Assembly: GCA_964007475.1 (NCBI GenBank)
Contig: OZ023275.1
Coordinates: 21,527,744-21,591,743 of the forward strand
DNA length: 64,000 nt
Source of the DNA: Hybos culiciformis
Lineage: Eukaryota; Arthropoda; Insecta; Diptera; Hybotidae
Reading direction: 5' to 3'
The notes under the pieces: model-generated
Databases searched by the model: none
Told to the model about the DNA's origin: nothing
Seen by the model: only the letters and a program-made list of their open reading frames with translations
Shown here: positions 61,140 to 64,000 of the stretch, one piece after another
Layout: each line of letters opens with the position of its first letter
How positions within the stretch are numbered: position 1 is the first letter of the stretch
Position numbers and translations under genes: made by a program

Positions 61140-62945
61140 AATTTTCTTTTATTATTATAATTTATTTTATTTACTAGTCAACGTTACAAGCTATAGAAAA
61201 AGCTTCAAAAAATAAAAAAATATTTAGGAAATATTATTCTATGGCTTGTATTTACACACTTAGGAGTACGCTAGGGTTTTTACTTACTAAAATCTATTCA
61301 TTTTAACAGCTATAACCCTAAGAATTAATTATATTTTTTTGATACCTATTTTATTGTGTTACACAAAAAAGAAAAGAGGGACGATACAAAAAAAGGAATA
61401 TTAATCGAAAATAAAATAATCGGCTGAAACAAAAAAAAAAAAAGAAGAAAACCTACTTAAAAAAATAATAAAAAATTAAAGCGAATAGATTTTGTTTCAC
61501 AGTTTTGGTGCAATATTTGAACATGATTTGAATTTTAATTAAATAGAATAATTCTTGGTATAAAGAAAGGTGATAAAAATTTGTGTCTTTATTTATTTTC
61601 TTCTTTATTTCGTTTTTTTTTTGTCAACGAAAATTGTTTAACTTGTGCATCTTTAAGTATATATAATTTTTGTTTTTTCGTAAAAAGTTTCAAATAATAT
61701 TCAAAAAGAAGCATTTAGCGAATATTTAAATAAAACGTGATTAATATTTTCCCCCAAAAATAAAAGATAAGAAAAAAAAAAAAATAAATAAAATAAAAAT
61801 AAAAAACATAAGACTTAGTGAAAGTATTTTATACTTAAAAAGTTTTTCCATAATATCGTTGAATGAATAAATAAAAACGCTGCTGAAAGAAGCAAAATTT
61901 AAGAGATGAAAATTAAAAAAAAAAAAATGTTTCCACTAAAATATATGTACCTACATAAAAAAAAATTTTGGAAAACATAATTTAATAAAAAAAAAATTTG
62001 AAATTTTTACTTGTAATGATAACTTAAATTCAAAAGAGATACTCCCAATTAAATTAATTTTGTTTTTAAGCTAATTTTTTTGAGTGATTTAAATTTTCCC
62101 AAAGAATCAATGATAGAGGCTAAGTAAATATAAACTGGGCTTTGGATTGTGAACTTCACTTTACATTACAAATTTCTTGATCTCAATCAAAAAATTATGT
62201 TTTCAGTATTATCAAACTTTTATAATACTGATGTTATCATTAAAATACTTCTTTTTTTTTTGTCAAAAAGTTCTTAGCGGGATTTAATGCATCTAGAAAT
62301 CTACAAAACATTTTATTTTATTCAAACTTTTAAAGAGTGCAGAACTTTTTTGCACATTTCGCAGTTAGTTGTAGAAAATAAAACAATTTTTTCTTCTATT
62401 TTTGATAAATAGGAAACCTAAATCTTATAAATTGTTGTGGTCTATTTTAAGTTTGCAGCATAAATATTTTGAAAAAGATTTTAAAATTATCGAATGAAAG
62501 TAAAATTCAAGTTAGCCAATTATTTTGCATTGTTTTGCATCAGAGATTAGAAATTTTATTGGCGAGATGATGCCATCAAATCGCGGCCCCGAAATGTTTA
62601 CATTCAAATTTGTTCTTGTGATGATAGAAGACGTAAACGGTAGAAAAAAACCACCCTCTACTTTTTCCATTTCCCAATTTTAGAGATACAAATTATTCAT
62701 TTTATTTCTTTTGCTATCTTTGTTTCTGTTATGAATTTAAGGAGGAATTGTTTGAATGGAGGATAACAAATTTCTAGGACCACTTTGGGTACCATTTGTT
62801 ATGAATTTATTTAATACAAAAAAAATATTTAAGAATTTTAAAATAACAAAAGTTACAATTAAAATTACCGGGGAAGGTTTAAAAATCTGAAGTTGCATAA
62901 ATAAATATGCTCCAGGGTTTTATCATAAAAATTTTATAATAAAAT
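61140..62945. other. AT-rich intergenic DNA, no gene seen
   Basis: A and T runs dominate. A small GC-richer patch at 62560-62640 has no open frame of note. Confidence 0.4.
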
Positions 62946-63221
62946 ATGGCGAAGGTAGAGGCTAATGAAATAGCTCTACCAGCCGAATTTATTCTGGTGC
63001 CGAGTCCACTGCCTGACATCCTGGTTCATAGGCCTGGTCTAAGCTCGTCGATGGGTGGGTACGTGGCAGTGAACACCAGAGAGTTCATAACAAAGTTTCG
63101 GATGTCTTTGATAAAAAAAAAGAGAAAAAAAATTATCAAGAGTGGGAAGGTGGAAGTGATAGTAAATTCCGTCTATTTACTATCTTTCCCACCTGATAAC
63201 TTACAGAGAGGGATATTTTGA
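62946..63221 (+). CDS. Unrecognised open frame (91 aa), possibly an exon or element fragment
   Basis: ATG at 62946 opens a frame whose first half has ordinary composition (FILVPSPLPDILVHRPGLSS, then MGGYVAVNTREFITKF), unlike random AT-rich frames nearby. The second half becomes Lys-rich. GGYVAV is faintly like the endonuclease domain of non-LTR retrotransposons, but too weak to assign. No upstream or downstream partner is seen. Confidence 0.25.
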   Translation: MAKVEANEIALPAEFILVPSPLPDILVHRPGLSSSMGGYVAVNTREFITKFRMSLIKKKRKKIIKSGKVEVIVNSVYLLSFPPDNLQRGIF

Positions 63222-64000
63222 AAACCCCAACCAATTCAAAAAAAAAATTTAACCTAAATGACTACGACGTCATTCTTCGGCTCATGGCTTCTGCCACCTA
63301 TAGCCGGATCTTCACACTAGCATTTCTATTATTTTCAAAGACCTGAAAAATAAACTTCCTTATCTAATCAAAGGCATTATTTTTTTTTTTTTTAAATTTT
63401 ATTAAAAAAACAAAATACAAAATTAATTTACTTTAAAAAAATTATTAAATCTTAAACTACATTTTATTTTTTATTATTTTTTTTTTTATTTAAAAAAATT
63501 TCTATATAATTAATCAATTTGGTCCTACATGGTTGATTTGTTATTAAAATTACTTTTATTGTTGATAATTCAAATTTTAATTTTTGTATATTTCGATACA
63601 TAAAAATTTATTTTTGTCTATTAATTACAATAGATCCTTTTTTTACAAAATTTTGAACATATATATATAAATTTTTGTTCTTTTGGTGATCCTTAATAGG
63701 ATATAGCATATATGTATATAAATATATACTTGGACATTTATATTAATTATTTTTGTAACAAATATTAATTTGTTTATTGCATAATCTGCATGAGATATAT
63801 GTATAAAAAAAAAATTTGTTTTATTGTGTTGATTTCGATAGGAGTTTTCTACGTTGTAATATGCAATTTGTCTTTTTTGTTGATAATCAATAATTTGAAT
63901 ATCGTTCTTAGACGATCAATATTAGGAACATGTCTTTATTTGTTGACAATGAACAATTTGAATATCTCTTAGACGATTAACATTTGAATAGGTCTTTTTT
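63222..64000. other. AT-rich DNA at the window edge, no gene seen
   Basis: A repeated block, TTTGTTGATAATCAATAATTTGAATATC..CTTAGACGAT, occurs twice near 63875-63975 at a spacing of about 65 bp. The frame at 63790-63972 arises from it and is not supported. Confidence 0.4.

Overview
The window is AT-rich eukaryotic nuclear DNA, most likely from an insect. Genes have spliced exons with GT..AG introns, and non-coding DNA is packed with transposable elements: a Mutator-like foldback, hAT, PIF/Harbinger-like, piggyBac-like and Tc1/mariner-like elements, a Helitron and a Ty3/gypsy LTR retrotransposon with an Arc-like Gag. There is no bacterial operon structure and no convincing standalone RNA gene. 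I cannot name the species.

The centre (about 9.7-57.3 kb) is a tandem triplication. Each unit carries one three-exon gene on the + strand: A 12922-18507, B 26682-34129, C 43649-50644. They encode closely related proteins of about 1339, 1335 and 1348 residues. Each has a signal peptide, a variable N-terminal domain, a long largely helical body interrupted by one Gly/Ala-rich hydrophobic segment of about 43 residues, and a C-terminal beta-rich-looking domain. Both introns are phase 1 in all three copies, exon 2 is exactly 945 bases each time, and intron 2 splits the hydrophobic segment. I do not recognise the family. The layout (secreted, long helices around one Gly-rich membrane hairpin) resembles alpha-helical pore-forming proteins; this is an inference from architecture, not homology. 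Units A and B also carry a short F-box-like ORF behind the large gene; the B copy has lost its start codon.

Because the units are paralogous, they serve as each other's empty sites, so many transposon insertions can be mapped to the base with their target-site duplications (TSDs). These include a Helitron in intron 1 of A, a hAT and a foldback element in intron 1 of B, two MITEs in intron 1 of C, a Tc1-like element with a hAT inside it upstream of B, a hAT upstream of C, and the same TTAA-flanked element in opposite orientation behind A and C. A segment of about 700 bp is inverted in unit A relative to B and C.

Left flank (1-9.7 kb): a Mutator-like foldback element with TCTCGA(A)n repeat arms and a transposase remnant, a Tc1-like element with tRNA-like sequence and a nested hAT, and two Harbinger-like MITEs. 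Right flank: the LTR retrotransposon (51536-57156, minus strand) followed by about 6.8 kb of mostly featureless AT-rich DNA with one GC-richer segment that may hold an exon.
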